Source of the DNA: Granulosicoccaceae sp. 1_MG-2023
GTDB taxonomy: Bacteria > Pseudomonadota > Gammaproteobacteria > Granulosicoccales > Granulosicoccaceae
NCBI GenBank assembly: GCA_030546905.1
Contig: JAUOPI010000001.1
Span: 248,001-312,000 of the forward strand
DNA length: 64,000 nucleotides
Reading direction: 5' to 3'
Program-made: the position numbers and the translations under genes
Shown here: in pieces, positions 9,577-21,254 of the stretch
Numbering within the stretch: position 1 is the first letter of the stretch
Layout: the number at the start of each line of letters is the position of its first letter
The notes under the pieces: model-generated
What the model saw: only the letters and a program-made list of their open reading frames with translations
The model's database searches: none
What the model was told of the DNA's origin: nothing

Positions 9577-11247
9577 CTATTGATTACGCAGTTCGCGCCG
9601 GAGAATCTTGCCTACGTTGGTTTTGGGCAATTCATCGGCAAATTCAACGTATCTGGGGCATTTGTAGCCGGTCAGATTTTCTTTGCAGTGTGCGTGTATG
9701 TCCGCTTCCGTGAGCGCCGGATCCTTACGCACAATCACTGCTTTGACAGCTTCACCGGATTTGTCGTCCGGCACGCCGATGACGCCGACTTCCAGTACGC
9801 CGGGATGCATGGCAATCACATCTTCCACTTCGTTCGGGTAGACGTTAAAACCGGACACCAGCACCATATCCTTAAGCCGGTCGACGATGCGGAAAAAGCC
9901 CTGCTCGTCCATGATTGCGATATCACCGGTATGCAGCCAGCCATCTTTGTCTATGGCTTCGGCGGTGGCTTCCGGGCGGTTCCAATAGCCTTTCATGACC
10001 TGCGGGCCGCGCACACACAACTCACCGCGCTCACCGGCCGGTAAATTCTCGCCGCTGGCGGATTTTACGGCCACGTCGGTTGAGGGGACAGGCAGACCGA
10101 TGGTGCCGTTGTATTCCTTGAGCGAAATCGGGTTGATACAGACCGCCGGTGAGGTTTCGGTCAGGCCGTAGGCTTCCAATAAGACAACCCCGGTAACCTT
10201 ATGCCACTTTTCCGCGACCGCACGTTGTACGGCCATACCCCCGCCGAGAGAGAGCTTGAGACCGGAAAAATCCACCTCGTCAAATCCCGGTGTGTTGAGC
10301 AGTCCGTTGAACAGGGTGTTGACACCGGTAATAGCCGTCATACGGATGCTTTTCAGGGTTTTGACAAAATCGGGCATATCACGCGGATTAACGATCATCA
10401 CGTTCTGTGCGCCGATCATCATGAAGGTGAAGCAGTTCGCCGTCAGGGCAAAGATATGATAGAGCGGCAGCGCGGTGACAACGACCTCGTGGCCCAGCTC
10501 AGGCTCGCTAACCATAATGCAAGCATGAGCCTGAGCGATATTGGCGAGCAGGTTCGCGTGTGTGAGCATGGCGCCTTTCGACGGGCCGGTGGTGCCGCCG
10601 GTATATTGCAGGAAGGCGAGATCATCGTGGCCCACAGCGGGGTCGGTCATAGGCGCGAGTGTGCGGCCTTCGCTGAGTACGCTATTGAAGTTAACCGCCT
10701 GCGCCAGGCGGTATTGCGGTACCATCTTTTTAACGTAGCGTACGACCAGGTTGACCAGCTGTTTTTTCGGAAAACCAAGCATGTCACCGAAGCCCGTGAT
10801 AATCACGTTGCGCACATCGGTCTCGGCGATGACATCAGACAGCGTGTGTGCAAAGGCGTCGGCAATCACGATTGTGGTCGCGCCCGAGTCCTTCAGTTGA
10901 TGGCGAAGTTCACGGTCGGTGTAGAGAGGGTTGGTATTGACCACTGTCATGCCTGCACGCAACGCCCCGAGCATGGCTATCGGGAATTGCAGCAGATTGG
11001 GCATCATGATCGCGACGCGGTCGCCTTTTTTGAGGCCGGCCTTATGTTGCAACCAACGGCCGAAAAAATCGCTGTACTCCAGCATTTCTCCGTAACTGAG
11101 CGTCTTGCCCATGCAGGTAAACGCCGGGCGGTCACGGAAGGTTTCGGCACGCTCGGTAAACAGGGCGCCGAGGCTCGGGTAGGTGTCGTAGGTAATTTCC
11201 GGCGGCAGGTTTTCCGGATAAGACTTCAGCCAGACTTTTTCGGTCAC
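9577..11247 (-). CDS. fadD: Long-chain fatty acid-CoA ligase
   Basis: This 556-residue AMP-forming acyl-CoA synthetase activates fatty acids for beta-oxidation. The adenylate-forming loop TGGTTGPSKGA and the later motifs YGLTETSP and GWLHTGD are present, and it ends in the family pattern KTNVGKILRREL. The start is taken at GTG 11247 (VTEKVWLKSYP) because GAGGA lies just upstream and homologues such as E. coli FadD (561 residues) begin at this point. An upstream in-frame ATG would add 30 unrelated residues. Two inverted repeats lie upstream (11293-11310 and 11327-11362). The sulfurtransferase gene follows nine bases downstream. Confidence 0.95.
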   Translation of the reverse strand: MTEKVWLKSYPENLPPEITYDTYPSLGALFTERAETFRDRPAFTCMGKTLSYGEMLEYSDFFGRWLQHKAGLKKGDRVAIMMPNLLQFPIAMLGALRAGMTVVNTNPLYTDRELRHQLKDSGATTIVIADAFAHTLSDVIAETDVRNVIITGFGDMLGFPKKQLVNLVVRYVKKMVPQYRLAQAVNFNSVLSEGRTLAPMTDPAVGHDDLAFLQYTGGTTGPSKGAMLTHANLLANIAQAHACIMVSEPELGHEVVVTALPLYHIFALTANCFTFMMIGAQNVMIVNPRDMPDFVKTLKSIRMTAITGVNTLFNGLLNTPGFDEVDFSGLKLSLGGGMAVQRAVAEKWHKVTGVVLLEAYGLTETSPAVCINPISLKEYNGTIGLPVPSTDVAVKSASGENLPAGERGELCVRGPQVMKGYWNRPEATAEAIDKDGWLHTGDIAIMDEQGFFRIVDRLKDMVLVSGFNVYPNEVEDVIAMHPGVLEVGVIGVPDDKSGEAVKAVIVRKDPALTEADIHAHCKENLTGYKCPRYVEFADELPKTNVGKILRRELRNQ

Positions 11248-11292
11248 GGTTTTTCCTCGCATCCACCGCATCTTTGTGTGCGGATATTGTTG

Positions 11293-11310
11293 TGTTTGGC
11301 ACGTCAAACA
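11293..11310. promoter_or_regulatory. Palindrome in the fadD upstream region
   Basis: The arms TGTTTG and CAAACA are perfect and are separated by six bases. The site is 46-63 bases before the fadD GTG, where an operator or promoter overlap would be expected. GTTTG/CAAAC elements resemble the half sites bound by TetR-type fatty-acid regulators such as PsrA, but the order and spacing are not a clear match. Confidence 0.4.
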
Positions 11311-11326
11311 ACGCAAGGTTGTGACC

Positions 11327-11362
11327 TGCCCGTCCACTAGAATGCACTATGGTGGACGGGCA
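11327..11362. repeat. Perfect 11-bp inverted repeat upstream of fadD
   Basis: TGCCCGTCCAC (11327-11337) and GTGGACGGGCA (11352-11362) form a perfect 11-bp inverted repeat with a 14-base centre. It lies between the YchJ-like gene and fadD, both on the minus strand. It has no U-tract on either strand, so it may be a protein-binding site or a weak hairpin rather than a normal terminator. Confidence 0.6.
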
Positions 11363-11419
11363 AGCAAACTACCACATTGGGAGGGCTGACCTTGACCTAG
11401 TGGCAGGTAAAGTCAGTAT

Positions 11420-11917
11420 TTATGCTGCTTTGCCGCAACATTTTTTGTATTTTTTACCGCTGCCGCAATGGCAGGGATCGTTACGGCCGAGTTTGGGTTC
11501 TTCGCGGCGGTATTGCTCGACCGTGGGCGCTTTGGCATCGCGGAAAAACCACTGACCGTCTTTTTTCTCGAACTCGCTGAGTTCGTGGTGAATGCGCCGT
11601 TCGCCTTTGGCATCCCGGTAATTGACGACAAACTCGATCTCGGCTTTTTCGTCGGCTTCGCTGCCGCCTTCAATATGACGGATATCGATACCGAGCCACT
11701 CGGATTTTTCCGCCCACTGCCGGGTTGATGCCTCATCGATCTCGTGGCGTGTATCCGGGTGGTGCGAAGACACAATAAAGCCGATATCCGCAAGCGTATG
11801 GGCGGTATAGCGCGCACGCATCAGTTGTTCGGCGGTGGCGGCGGCTTGCTCGCCTTTAATCAGCGGTGCACAGCAGTTCTCATAAGGCTGTGCCGACCCG
11901 CAGGGGCAGTTACTCAT
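11420..11917 (-). CDS. YchJ family protein with two SEC-C zinc motifs
   Basis: This 165-residue protein carries a SEC-C motif at each end: [13 protein letters not shown] at residues 4-16 and [16 protein letters not shown] near the C-terminus. The middle part ([23 protein letters not shown]) is the NTF2-like domain of the YchJ/UPF0225 family. SEC-C binds zinc and, in SecA, contacts SecB and ribosomes; the function of YchJ is unknown. I chose ATG 11917 because GGAG lies upstream and the motif begins at once; the long upstream extension is unlike the family. Confidence 0.9.
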   Translation of the reverse strand: MSNCPCGSAQPYENCCAPLIKGEQAAATAEQLMRARYTAHTLADIGFIVSSHHPDTRHEIDEASTRQWAEKSEWLGIDIRHIEGGSEADEKAEIEFVVNYRDAKGERRIHHELSEFEKKDGQWFFRDAKAPTVEQYRREEPKLGRNDPCHCGSGKKYKKCCGKAA

Positions 11918-12069
11918 CACATGACTCCGGACTGTTAAGTTAAGGTTAGCCGCGCATTTTATCCTATGCATTGTCATCACGGCCATTTTCCCGTTACGGT
12001 AGCGTCTGAGGCAGCACATCGCGCCCTTGGGCGTGGCAGTGCGTTCAACTGAACCGGAGTAAACAGAAC

Positions 12070-12369
12070 GTGGATAACGCAACACGCACAGAAATCGAAG
12101 CGGCCGTATTCCGACGCTTTATCAAGCATCTGGATGAACATAAAGAAGTGCAGAATATTGACCTGATGATACTGGCTAATTTCTGCCGTAACTGCCTGTC
12201 CAAGTGGTATAAGGCGGCAGCTGATGAGCAGGGTGTCGAAATGGATATGGACGAGGCCTACCAGGCAATCTACGGTATGTCCTATGCGCAGTGGAAGGCC
12301 AATTATCAGAAAGAGGCCACCCCGGAACAACTCGCGGCCTACGCGGCGACGCAAAAACCGGATGCCTGA
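12070..12369 (+). CDS. DUF1244 family protein
   Basis: This small 99-residue protein is of the DUF1244 type, recognised from the conserved run [13 protein letters not shown] and [14 protein letters not shown]. The two close cysteines in FCRNC suggest metal or redox chemistry, but no function is known. The start is GTG at 12070 with GGAG ten bases upstream. The gene for the next hypothetical protein begins within a few bases of this stop, so the two are probably cotranscribed. Confidence 0.88.
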   Translation: MDNATRTEIEAAVFRRFIKHLDEHKEVQNIDLMILANFCRNCLSKWYKAAADEQGVEMDMDEAYQAIYGMSYAQWKANYQKEATPEQLAAYAATQKPDA

Positions 12370-12371
12370 TC

Positions 12372-12854
12372 TTGTCTGAGGCACTGTTACTGGATGAGTT
12401 AATCCTGCGCGATAAGCCCGGAACCGTATTGTTGGTCGCCGAAGCGCCGCCGGCCGGCATAACGCAGGCTCTGGACGGTCGGGTAGAGCAGCTCAGTAGC
12501 TGCCCGCCGCAACAGCTTGGCCGGCATGTGGCTGAGCTGGGCCGGCAGGCACTCCTGCTGTTTCATGGCTGTCTGGATAACTGCGCGCGCGACGAGGTGG
12601 CGCGTCTGCTGGCCGCTGCGCGCGATGTTTACGCCGAACGGACGCTGGTGATGAGCGCCTGTGATCCGCTCGATGAAACCCTGCCGCTTTCGCGCAACTT
12701 TATGTTTTCGATGGGGTTTCAGTATCTCGGCGGGGCAGGTGAGGCGAATTTCAACCTGTACGAATACAGTATTCTTAACTATAAGACCGTACCCGATTGG
12801 TTGAACGCCCGGTTCTGGGCTAATCCGGAGAACTGGGATAAATTCCGCTGGTGA
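12372..12854 (+). CDS. Conserved hypothetical protein (possibly DUF6231)
   Basis: I do not recognise a function. The reading frame gives about 160 residues from TTG at 12372. The N-terminal half is Rossmann-like in appearance (GTVLLVAEAPPAG), the middle carries RDVYAERTLVMSACDPLDE, and the C-terminus NPENWDKFRW is a tail I associate with gammaproteobacterial proteins of unknown function. The start is uncertain: no in-frame ATG lies at the right place, and TTG two bases after the DUF1244 stop is the best fit. The layout indicates translational coupling to the DUF1244 gene. Confidence 0.7.
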   Translation: MSEALLLDELILRDKPGTVLLVAEAPPAGITQALDGRVEQLSSCPPQQLGRHVAELGRQALLLFHGCLDNCARDEVARLLAAARDVYAERTLVMSACDPLDETLPLSRNFMFSMGFQYLGGAGEANFNLYEYSILNYKTVPDWLNARFWANPENWDKFRW

Positions 12855-13442
12855 GTCTGACGGGGTGTAAAAGCGCCCCGGGCGCTGTAGGCAAGCCAGT
12901 CATATTGGTGTAAAGTTACCGCCCTCTGCGTGACGCACAAGGTTTGTTCATGTCACGTCTGAGCACACATTATAATAAGTAAAGAACGTACAATAACGTT
13001 AGTATCAAAATCCCGGCCGAACGACTACGGATAGCCCCGTGCGACCGGTTTTGATGCCCACATCGCCAGTGAACTGAAAGCAGGAGCAGTATGTGAACGC
13101 AGTCGTCGAGCTGTCAGAACAGCTGGACAACTCTCCCCGGTATGCGGGTCGTTACCGATCCCGCACGGCATTCGCGTTCTTGTCGCCTGAGTATCTCAAT
13201 TTACCTGACGAAAACACGGCTCTTCTGAACCTCCCCGACCATTCCGGTCGCACCCGCACCTGTCTTCAACGCCGTATTGTGTCTCACCCCCGAACCCACG
13301 CGCGACTGTATTGCTGCAGTGTCGCCGGGAAGGCGGGCCGGGATCGGGCGCCGGGCAACAGCGCAAAGGTGATCCGGTCGTACGGGGCAGTTCATTGCTG
13401 ATGTCATCCCGCTAACATAAGAAGGCAACCCGGAACCACACT
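12855..13442. other. Long non-coding leader region before sucA
   Basis: This 588-base stretch has no recognisable gene. It holds a perfect GC-rich palindrome (12872-12886), a promoter-like TATAAT (12971-12976), and an unrecognised frame (GTG 13093 to 13401, 102 codons) with an AGGAG site but no protein-like composition. If the TATAAT is used, the sucA mRNA has a leader of about 460 bases. The sdhCDAB genes that often precede sucA are absent. Confidence 0.6.
12947..12976 (+). promoter_or_regulatory. Candidate sigma-70 promoter of the suc operon
   Basis: A perfect -10 hexamer TATAAT (12971-12976) has a weak -35 candidate TTCATG (12947-12952) at 18-base spacing. It is the best promoter match in the spacer upstream of sucA. 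Confidence 0.45.
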
Positions 13443-16280
13443 ATGGGAACCATGAAAGACCTGCAGAATTCCTCCCTGCTCGCCGTGGGGAGCGATTATC
13501 TCGAAGCTGAGTACGAGAACTATCTTCGGGACCCGAACTCTGTTTCCGAACAGTGGCGCGAATACTTTGATCAGCTGCCGATTACCGAAGGCGGCGGTCG
13601 TGACGTGCCGCACTCTGATGTGCGCGAGCACTTTCTGCGAAAGGCGTTCGCCGGCGGTCGTGCCGCCAGCGTGTCGGACGCTTCACATGGTCTCACGGTC
13701 AAGCAGCTGCATGTCACACAGCTGATTAATGCCTACCGTACACGCGGGCACCAACTGGCCAAAATCGATCCGCTCGGCCGCTCCATCGACTCGCCGGTGC
13801 GCGAAGTCCGCCTGGAGGAGAACAACCTCAGTGCCGCCGATCTGGATCTGGTCTTCGACACCTCCGGTCTGCAGGGCATAGGCGCCAACGCCTCACTGCG
13901 TGACATCATCCGTCACCTGGAAGAGTGTTATTGCGGCAGCATCGGTTTCGAGTACATGTATGTACCGAATACCACACAGAAAGAGTGGCTGTCGCAACGC
14001 ATCGAAAGTGTCGCCGCCAAGCCCAAGCTCTCCGAAGAAAGCCGCAAATGGCTGCTTGGCCAACTGACCGCAGCAGAAGGCATCGAAAAATACCTGCACT
14101 CCAAATACGTCGGTCAGAAACGCTTCTCACTGGAAGGCGGGGAAAGCCTGATCCTGATCCTCAGTGAGCTGGTGCGCCGTTCTGCCAAAAAAGGCGTTAA
14201 GGATATGGTGATCGGCATGGCCCACCGTGGCCGCCTGAACGTGCTGGTCAATATCTTCGGTAAGAGCCCGGCGGATCTGTTCTCCGAGTTCGAAGGCAAA
14301 AAGCTCATCGAAATGGGCGCCGGCGACGTGAAATATCATCAGGGTTTCAGCTCTGATATCCGCCACGAAGAAGGCGATATGCACCTGACGCTGGCCTTTA
14401 ACCCCTCGCACCTGGAAATCGTTTCGCCGGTGGTTGAAGGCTCTGTGCGTTCGCGCCAGAACCGCTACAACGACCACGACGGTTCCATGGCCATTCCGGT
14501 CGCCATCCACGGTGACTCGGCCATCGCCGGTCAGGGTGTGGTGATGGAAACCTTCAATATGGCGGAATCGCGCGGCTTCTCGACCAAGGGCACCGTGCAT
14601 ATCATCGTCAACAACCAGATCGGTTTTACCACCAGCAACTCCAACGACGTGCGTTCGACTTACTACGCGTCGGATGTGGCAAAAATCATTAACGCACCGA
14701 TTTTTCACGTCAATGGCGACGATCCGGAAGCCGTGCTGTTTGTTACTCAACTGGCGCTGGATTTCCGTCAGCAGTTCAAAAAAGACGTGGTTATCGACCT
14801 GGTCTGCTACCGCCGTCACGGCCACAACGAGGCCGATGAGCCGTCGGTCACGCAGCCGCTGATGTATCAGATCATCAAAAAACTGCCGACCACCCGTAAG
14901 CTCTATGCCGATAAACTGGTTGCCGAAGGCGCCATCGGCAGCGAGGTACCCGGTCAGCTGCAGGATGCTTACCGCGCCTTGCTCGATGCCGGTAAATGCA
15001 CAGTGCCGTACGTCATCGATGACCCGGCTTACCGCCCGGAAAAATCCATCGACTGGACGCCTTATCTGAATGTGGACTGGGATACGCCGGCTGATACCAC
15101 CGCGCCGCTTGAGCAGATCAAAGAGCTGTCGCAGAGCTTTACCACCATTCCGGACGGCATCAAGGTGCATCCGCGGGTGGCTAAAATCATCGACGACCGC
15201 CGCAAGATGGCACAGGGCGCTTTACCGCTGGATTGGGGTATGGCCGAAACCCTCGCTTATGCGACGCTGCTGAAAGACGGTTTTGACGTACGGATTTCCG
15301 GACAGGACAGCGGCCGCGGCACCTTCTTCCACCGCCATGCGGTAGTACATAACCAGGCCGACGGTTCCAGCTATGTACCGCTGCGCAATCTGTTCGACGG
15401 TCAGCCGAACTTCCTGGTTATCGATTCCGTATTGTCCGAAGAAGCGGTACTGGCATTTGAATACGGTTATGCCAGCTCCGACCCGACATCGCTGGTGATC
15501 TGGGAAGCCCAGTTCGGTGACTTCGCTAACGGTGCACAGGTTGTGATGGATCAGTTCATCAGCTCCGGTGAAACCAAATGGGGCCGTATGTGCGGTCTGG
15601 TGCAGTTCCTGCCGCACGGCTACGAAGGTCAGGGACCGGAACACTCCTCAGCGCGTCTGGAGCGTTATCTGCAGCTCTGCTCAGAAAACAATATGCAGGT
15701 ACTGGTGCCCTCAACGCCGGCACAGTGCTTCCATATGCTGCGTCGTCAGATGATCCGTAAAATGCGCCGTCCGTTGATCGTGATGACACCGAAGAGCCTG
15801 TTGCGTCACCGCCTGGCCGTGTCTTCACTGGAAGACCTCTCGCAAGGTCATTTCCACAACGTGATCGACGAGATCGACGAGATCAACAAGTCCGGCGTGA
15901 CCCGTCTGATCCTCTGCAGCGGTAAGGTCTATTACGATCTTCTGGAAAAACGCCGCGAAGAGAAGCTCGATGACGTAGCCATTGTCCGGCTTGAACAGCT
16001 TTACCCCTTCCCTTATGCGGATATGAACGAGGTTCTTGGCCAGTATCCCAACGTGAAAACCGTTATCTGGTGTCAGGAAGAACCCCGCAATCAGGGTGCA
16101 TGGCGTGCCAACCGTCACCGGATTGAGCGCGTACTGAAAGACGGGCAGGTTCTGGAATACAGCGGTCGTGACACATCTGCGTCACCGGCTGTCGGTTATG
16201 CCAGCCTGCACACTCAGCAGCAGGTGACCCTGGTGCAGGAGGCACTTGGACTGATTGAAAACAGCCAGGCCAAGTACTGA
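13443..16280 (+). CDS. sucA: 2-Oxoglutarate dehydrogenase E1 component
   Basis: This 945-residue thiamine-diphosphate enzyme decarboxylates 2-oxoglutarate and passes the succinyl group to the E2 lipoyl arm in the TCA cycle. Family signatures are AHRGRLNVLVN, FNPSHLEIVSPVVEGS, the ThDP/metal-binding region HVNGDDPEAV, and the C-terminal WCQEEPRNQGAW. The N-terminal segment (SYLEAEYENYLRDP-like) that docks with E2/E3 is present. The length matches the family. The start ATG is at 13443; a second ATG four codons later is possible. sucB follows after 66 bases. Confidence 0.97.
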   Translation: MGTMKDLQNSSLLAVGSDYLEAEYENYLRDPNSVSEQWREYFDQLPITEGGGRDVPHSDVREHFLRKAFAGGRAASVSDASHGLTVKQLHVTQLINAYRTRGHQLAKIDPLGRSIDSPVREVRLEENNLSAADLDLVFDTSGLQGIGANASLRDIIRHLEECYCGSIGFEYMYVPNTTQKEWLSQRIESVAAKPKLSEESRKWLLGQLTAAEGIEKYLHSKYVGQKRFSLEGGESLILILSELVRRSAKKGVKDMVIGMAHRGRLNVLVNIFGKSPADLFSEFEGKKLIEMGAGDVKYHQGFSSDIRHEEGDMHLTLAFNPSHLEIVSPVVEGSVRSRQNRYNDHDGSMAIPVAIHGDSAIAGQGVVMETFNMAESRGFSTKGTVHIIVNNQIGFTTSNSNDVRSTYYASDVAKIINAPIFHVNGDDPEAVLFVTQLALDFRQQFKKDVVIDLVCYRRHGHNEADEPSVTQPLMYQIIKKLPTTRKLYADKLVAEGAIGSEVPGQLQDAYRALLDAGKCTVPYVIDDPAYRPEKSIDWTPYLNVDWDTPADTTAPLEQIKELSQSFTTIPDGIKVHPRVAKIIDDRRKMAQGALPLDWGMAETLAYATLLKDGFDVRISGQDSGRGTFFHRHAVVHNQADGSSYVPLRNLFDGQPNFLVIDSVLSEEAVLAFEYGYASSDPTSLVIWEAQFGDFANGAQVVMDQFISSGETKWGRMCGLVQFLPHGYEGQGPEHSSARLERYLQLCSENNMQVLVPSTPAQCFHMLRRQMIRKMRRPLIVMTPKSLLRHRLAVSSLEDLSQGHFHNVIDEIDEINKSGVTRLILCSGKVYYDLLEKRREEKLDDVAIVRLEQLYPFPYADMNEVLGQYPNVKTVIWCQEEPRNQGAWRANRHRIERVLKDGQVLEYSGRDTSASPAVGYASLHTQQQVTLVQEALGLIENSQAKY

Positions 16281-16346
16281 CGGGCGGCGTGAAACGCCAC
16301 CTCAATAACTAAACCAACGAACTACACACTGTAAGGAATCTAGCGA

Positions 16347-17564
16347 ATGAGTACTGAGATCAAAGTGCCCACCCTGCCCGAGTCGGTCTCCGATGCGACT
16401 ATCGTTGCCTGGCACAAAAAACCCGGCGAAGCCGTCTCCCGCGACGAGGTGCTGGTCGACGTTGAAACTGACAAAGTTGTACTGGAAGTACCGGCACCGC
16501 ACGACGGCGTACTCGAATCTATCGTCGAAGACGAAGGTTCGGTTGTTGTCGCTGACCAATTGCTGGGCGTGCTGGCCGAAGGCAGCGCTGCCGCTGCTGC
16601 GCCGGCTGCTGCCGCTGAAGCTGCACCGGCCGCCGCAGATGAAGGCGAAGCAGGCGGTGCGACCAGCCCGTCTGTACGCAAACTGCTGGCTGAAAACAAT
16701 CTGTCAGCGTCTGACGTAAAAGGCACCGGCCCGAACGGTCGCATCACCAAAGAAGACGTTCTTGCTGCAGCCAAATCAGGCACTGCCGCGCCCGCGCCGG
16801 CTGCTGCACCGGCTGCTGCACCGGCCGCCGCCGCGACCAGCGTTGCTGACATGCCGCTTGGCGAGCGCGAAGAAAAACGCGTCCCCATGACCCGTCTGCG
16901 TGCACGTATCGCAGAACGCCTCATGCACGCCACCACCAGCACTGCCATGTTGACCACATTCAACGAAGTCAACATGAAACCGCTGATGGATCTTCGTGCT
17001 CAGTACAAAGAAGCCTTCGAGAAAAACCACGGTGTGCGTCTGGGCTTTATGTCCATGTTCGTTAAAGCGGCCACTGAAGCCCTGAAACGCTTCCCGGACG
17101 TCAATGCTTCACTGGACGGCAACGATATCGTTTACCACGGCTATTGCGACGTTGGTGTAGCGGTTTCCTCTGACCGCGGTCTGGTGGTTCCGGTGCTGCG
17201 CAATGCCGAAAACATGAGCATGGCCCAGATCGAAGGCACTATTGCCGAGTTCGGTAAAAAAGCCCGCGATGGCAAACTGTCCATTGACGAGATGACCGGC
17301 GGTACTTTCACCATCTCCAACGGCGGTGTATTCGGTTCACTGCTGTCCACGCCGATCCTGAATCCGCCGCAAAGCGCGATTCTCGGTATGCACGCTACAC
17401 AACAGCGTCCGGTTGTGGAAAACGGCGAAATCGTGATCCGCCCGATGATGTATCTGGCACTGTCATACGATCACCGTATTATTGATGGTAAAGGCGCGGT
17501 AACGTTCCTCAAAACCATCAAAGAACTGGTCGAGGATCCCGCAAAAATCCTGCTTGAAATCTGA
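16347..17564 (+). CDS. sucB: 2-Oxoglutarate dehydrogenase E2, dihydrolipoyl succinyltransferase
   Basis: This 405-residue core enzyme has one lipoyl domain at the N-terminus (lipoyl lysine in ETDKVVLE, near residue 43), an Ala/Pro-rich linker, a peripheral subunit-binding domain ([31 protein letters not shown]), a second Ala/Pro linker, and the catalytic domain ending in [14 protein letters not shown] with the catalytic histidine in DHR. It transfers succinyl to CoA. It sits between sucA and lpd in the expected order and shows no defect. Confidence 0.97.
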   Translation: MSTEIKVPTLPESVSDATIVAWHKKPGEAVSRDEVLVDVETDKVVLEVPAPHDGVLESIVEDEGSVVVADQLLGVLAEGSAAAAAPAAAAEAAPAAADEGEAGGATSPSVRKLLAENNLSASDVKGTGPNGRITKEDVLAAAKSGTAAPAPAAAPAAAPAAAATSVADMPLGEREEKRVPMTRLRARIAERLMHATTSTAMLTTFNEVNMKPLMDLRAQYKEAFEKNHGVRLGFMSMFVKAATEALKRFPDVNASLDGNDIVYHGYCDVGVAVSSDRGLVVPVLRNAENMSMAQIEGTIAEFGKKARDGKLSIDEMTGGTFTISNGGVFGSLLSTPILNPPQSAILGMHATQQRPVVENGEIVIRPMMYLALSYDHRIIDGKGAVTFLKTIKELVEDPAKILLEI

Positions 17565-17602
17565 TCAGGCAGACTTTGTCAGCGGACTCACACACAGAGT
17601 AG

Positions 17603-19051
<1,449 letters not shown>

Positions 19052-19075
19052 CTAGAACTAAAACGGGAACCAAAA

Positions 19076-20275
19076 ATGAATATTCATGAATATCAGGCCA
19101 AGCAACTGCTTAAGCAGTTCGGTGCCCCCGTGGCTGCCGGCGTACCCATCCTGTCCAAGGATGACGTCGAAGCGGCTATCGCGGCACTTCCCGGTCCGCT
19201 GTATGTAGTGAAGAGCCAAATCCACGCCGGAGGACGTGGTAAGGGTAAATTCAAAGAGCTACCCGAAGACGCCAAAGGTGGTGTTCGTCTGGCATTCAGC
19301 CCGGACGAAGTGCGCTCGCACGTGGAGGAAATGCTGGGCAATACGCTGGTTACCAAGCAAACCGGCCCGGCAGGCAAACAGGTAAACCGTCTCTATCTGG
19401 AAGACGGTGCGGATATTGAGTCCGAGCTTTACCTTTCCATTCTGGTCAATCGCGAAACCGGCAAGGTTTCCTTTGTTGCCTCAACTGAAGGCGGCATGGA
19501 TATCGAAGCGGTAGCCGAGGAAACACCGGAAAAAATCCACACTGTCGACGTTGATGTTGAAGATGGTGTGACCGATGAGATCGCAGCCAAACTGGTCGCA
19601 GCTTTTGAGCTGACCGGTAAGGCAGCGGAAGAAGGTCCGGAATTGTTCCGCAACCTTTACCGCGCTTTTGTTGAAAAAGACATGAGCCTGCTCGAAGTAA
19701 ACCCGCTGATCGTCATGAAAAACGGTTCGCTGCGTGTACTCGATGCCAAGGTTTCCTTCGACGGCAATGCGCTTTTCCGTCACCCGGACGTCGTTGAACT
19801 GCGCGACGAAACCGAAGAAGACGCGAAAGAGATCGAAGCTTCCAAACACGATCTGGCTTATGTTGCACTCGACGGCAACATCGGCTGCATGGTTAACGGT
19901 GCCGGTCTTGCGATGGCAACCATGGACATCATCAAGTTGTACGGTGAAGAGCCGGCCAACTTCCTTGATGTAGGTGGTGGTGCAACGACTGAAAAAGTCA
20001 CGGCCGCTTTCAAAATCATCACAGCCGATCCGAACGTCAAAGGTATTCTGGTCAATATCTTCGGCGGCATCATGCGCTGCGATGTTATCGCAGAAGGCGT
20101 TGTGCAGGCAGTTAAGGATGTCGGTCTGAACGTACCTCTGGTTGTGCGTCTTGAAGGCACCAAAGTAGCCGAAGGTAAGGCAATCATTGATAACAGTGGC
20201 CTCGATGTTGTCGCCGCTGACGATTTGGACGATGCGGCTCAGAAAATTGTCGCTGCTATCAAGGGAGGCGCATAA
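19076..20275 (+). CDS. sucC: Succinyl-CoA synthetase beta subunit
   Basis: This 399-residue ATP-grasp subunit begins [16 protein letters not shown], the family N-terminus. It contains [17 protein letters not shown] in the nucleotide-binding domain and GGGATTEKV and [15 protein letters not shown] in the C-terminal CoA-ligase domain. With SucD it converts succinyl-CoA to succinate with substrate-level phosphorylation. The stop TAA shares its last base with the sucD ATG, so the two subunits are translationally coupled. Confidence 0.98.
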   Translation: MNIHEYQAKQLLKQFGAPVAAGVPILSKDDVEAAIAALPGPLYVVKSQIHAGGRGKGKFKELPEDAKGGVRLAFSPDEVRSHVEEMLGNTLVTKQTGPAGKQVNRLYLEDGADIESELYLSILVNRETGKVSFVASTEGGMDIEAVAEETPEKIHTVDVDVEDGVTDEIAAKLVAAFELTGKAAEEGPELFRNLYRAFVEKDMSLLEVNPLIVMKNGSLRVLDAKVSFDGNALFRHPDVVELRDETEEDAKEIEASKHDLAYVALDGNIGCMVNGAGLAMATMDIIKLYGEEPANFLDVGGGATTEKVTAAFKIITADPNVKGILVNIFGGIMRCDVIAEGVVQAVKDVGLNVPLVVRLEGTKVAEGKAIIDNSGLDVVAADDLDDAAQKIVAAIKGGA

Positions 20276-21177
20276 TGTCCGTCCTCATAGACAAAAACAC
20301 CAAAGTTCTGGTTCAGGGCCTGACCGGCAAGACCGGTACATTCCACACCGAGCAAGCGCTGGCCTATCACGGCACCCAGATGGTCGGTGGTATTCACCCG
20401 AAGAAAGGCGGCACCAAATGGACTGCATCCAGCGGTCAGGAACTGCCGATCTTTGCCAGTGTTGCCGAAGGCAAGGAAGTCACCGGTGCGAACGCATCAG
20501 TGATTTATGTACCGCCCGCCGGCGCAGCTGCGGCCATTATCGAAGCCATTGATGCGGAAATTCCGCTGATCACCTGCATCACTGAAGGTGTGCCGGTTTC
20601 TGACATGGTTGAAGTCAAAGCCCGTCTGGCCAAATCAAACTCACGTCTGATCGGCCCGAACTGCCCGGGCGTACTGACGCCGGAACAGTGCAAAATCGGT
20701 ATTATGCCCGGTTCCATCTTCAGCAAAGGTTCCGTCGGTGTGGTCTCACGCTCCGGTACCCTGACCTATGAAGCCGTGTTCCAGACAACCAATGCCGGAC
20801 TCGGTCAAACCACCGCAGTCGGTATCGGCGGTGACCCGGTCAAAGGCACTGAGTTTATCGACGTACTGGAAATGTTCCTGGCTGATGATGAAACCAAATC
20901 CATCATCATGATCGGTGAAATCGGTGGTTCGGCTGAAGAAGATGCAGCGCAGTTCCTCGCTGATGAAGCGAAGAAAGGCCGCAGCAAACCGACAGTCGGC
21001 TTTATCGCCGGCCGTACTGCGCCTCCGGGACGTACCATGGGTCACGCCGGTGCGGTTATCTCCGGCGGTAAAGGTGGTGCCGAAGATAAGATCGCGGCAA
21101 TGGAAGCTGCCGGTATCTCGGTCTCGCCTTCACCGGCCAAACTCGGCGAAACACTGCTGAAAGTGCTGAAAGGCTGA
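20275..21177 (+). CDS. sucD: Succinyl-CoA synthetase alpha subunit
   Basis: This 300-residue subunit has the N-terminal CoA-binding Rossmann domain ([15 protein letters not shown]) and the C-terminal ligase domain with the phospho-histidine loop [10 protein letters not shown]; the histidine is near residue 257. It is a few residues longer than E. coli SucD (289). It is the last gene of the suc operon, and a strong bidirectional terminator follows 16 bases after the stop. Confidence 0.98.
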   Translation: MSVLIDKNTKVLVQGLTGKTGTFHTEQALAYHGTQMVGGIHPKKGGTKWTASSGQELPIFASVAEGKEVTGANASVIYVPPAGAAAAIIEAIDAEIPLITCITEGVPVSDMVEVKARLAKSNSRLIGPNCPGVLTPEQCKIGIMPGSIFSKGSVGVVSRSGTLTYEAVFQTTNAGLGQTTAVGIGGDPVKGTEFIDVLEMFLADDETKSIIMIGEIGGSAEEDAAQFLADEAKKGRSKPTVGFIAGRTAPPGRTMGHAGAVISGGKGGAEDKIAAMEAAGISVSPSPAKLGETLLKVLKG

Positions 21178-21191
21178 TCCGCACTCTGCGG

Positions 21192-21227
21192 ACAAAAAAA
21201 GGCGGGCTGCAAGGCCCGCCTTTTTTA
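21192..21227. terminator. Bidirectional intrinsic terminator between sucD and the rimB-rimK fusion gene
   Basis: The stem GGCGGGC/GCCCGCC (21201-21207 and 21214-21220) has a six-base loop, with an A-run before it and a T-run (21221-21226) after it. It can therefore end transcription from sucD on + and from the converging fusion gene on -. Confidence 0.92.
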
Positions 21228-21254
21228 TTGTCTGTTATATGCGTATCGCAGGTT

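Noticed and set aside
12872-12886. GC-rich palindrome AGCGCCC-C-GGGCGCT as a terminator
   Set aside because: The one-base centre leaves no hairpin loop and no T-run follows, so it is not a normal terminator.
13093-13401. 102-codon GTG frame upstream of sucA
   Set aside because: It has an AGGAG site, but the translated sequence has no recognisable fold or family and ends in a low-quality Arg/Gly-rich stretch. I treat it as part of the leader, with the question left open in the findings.
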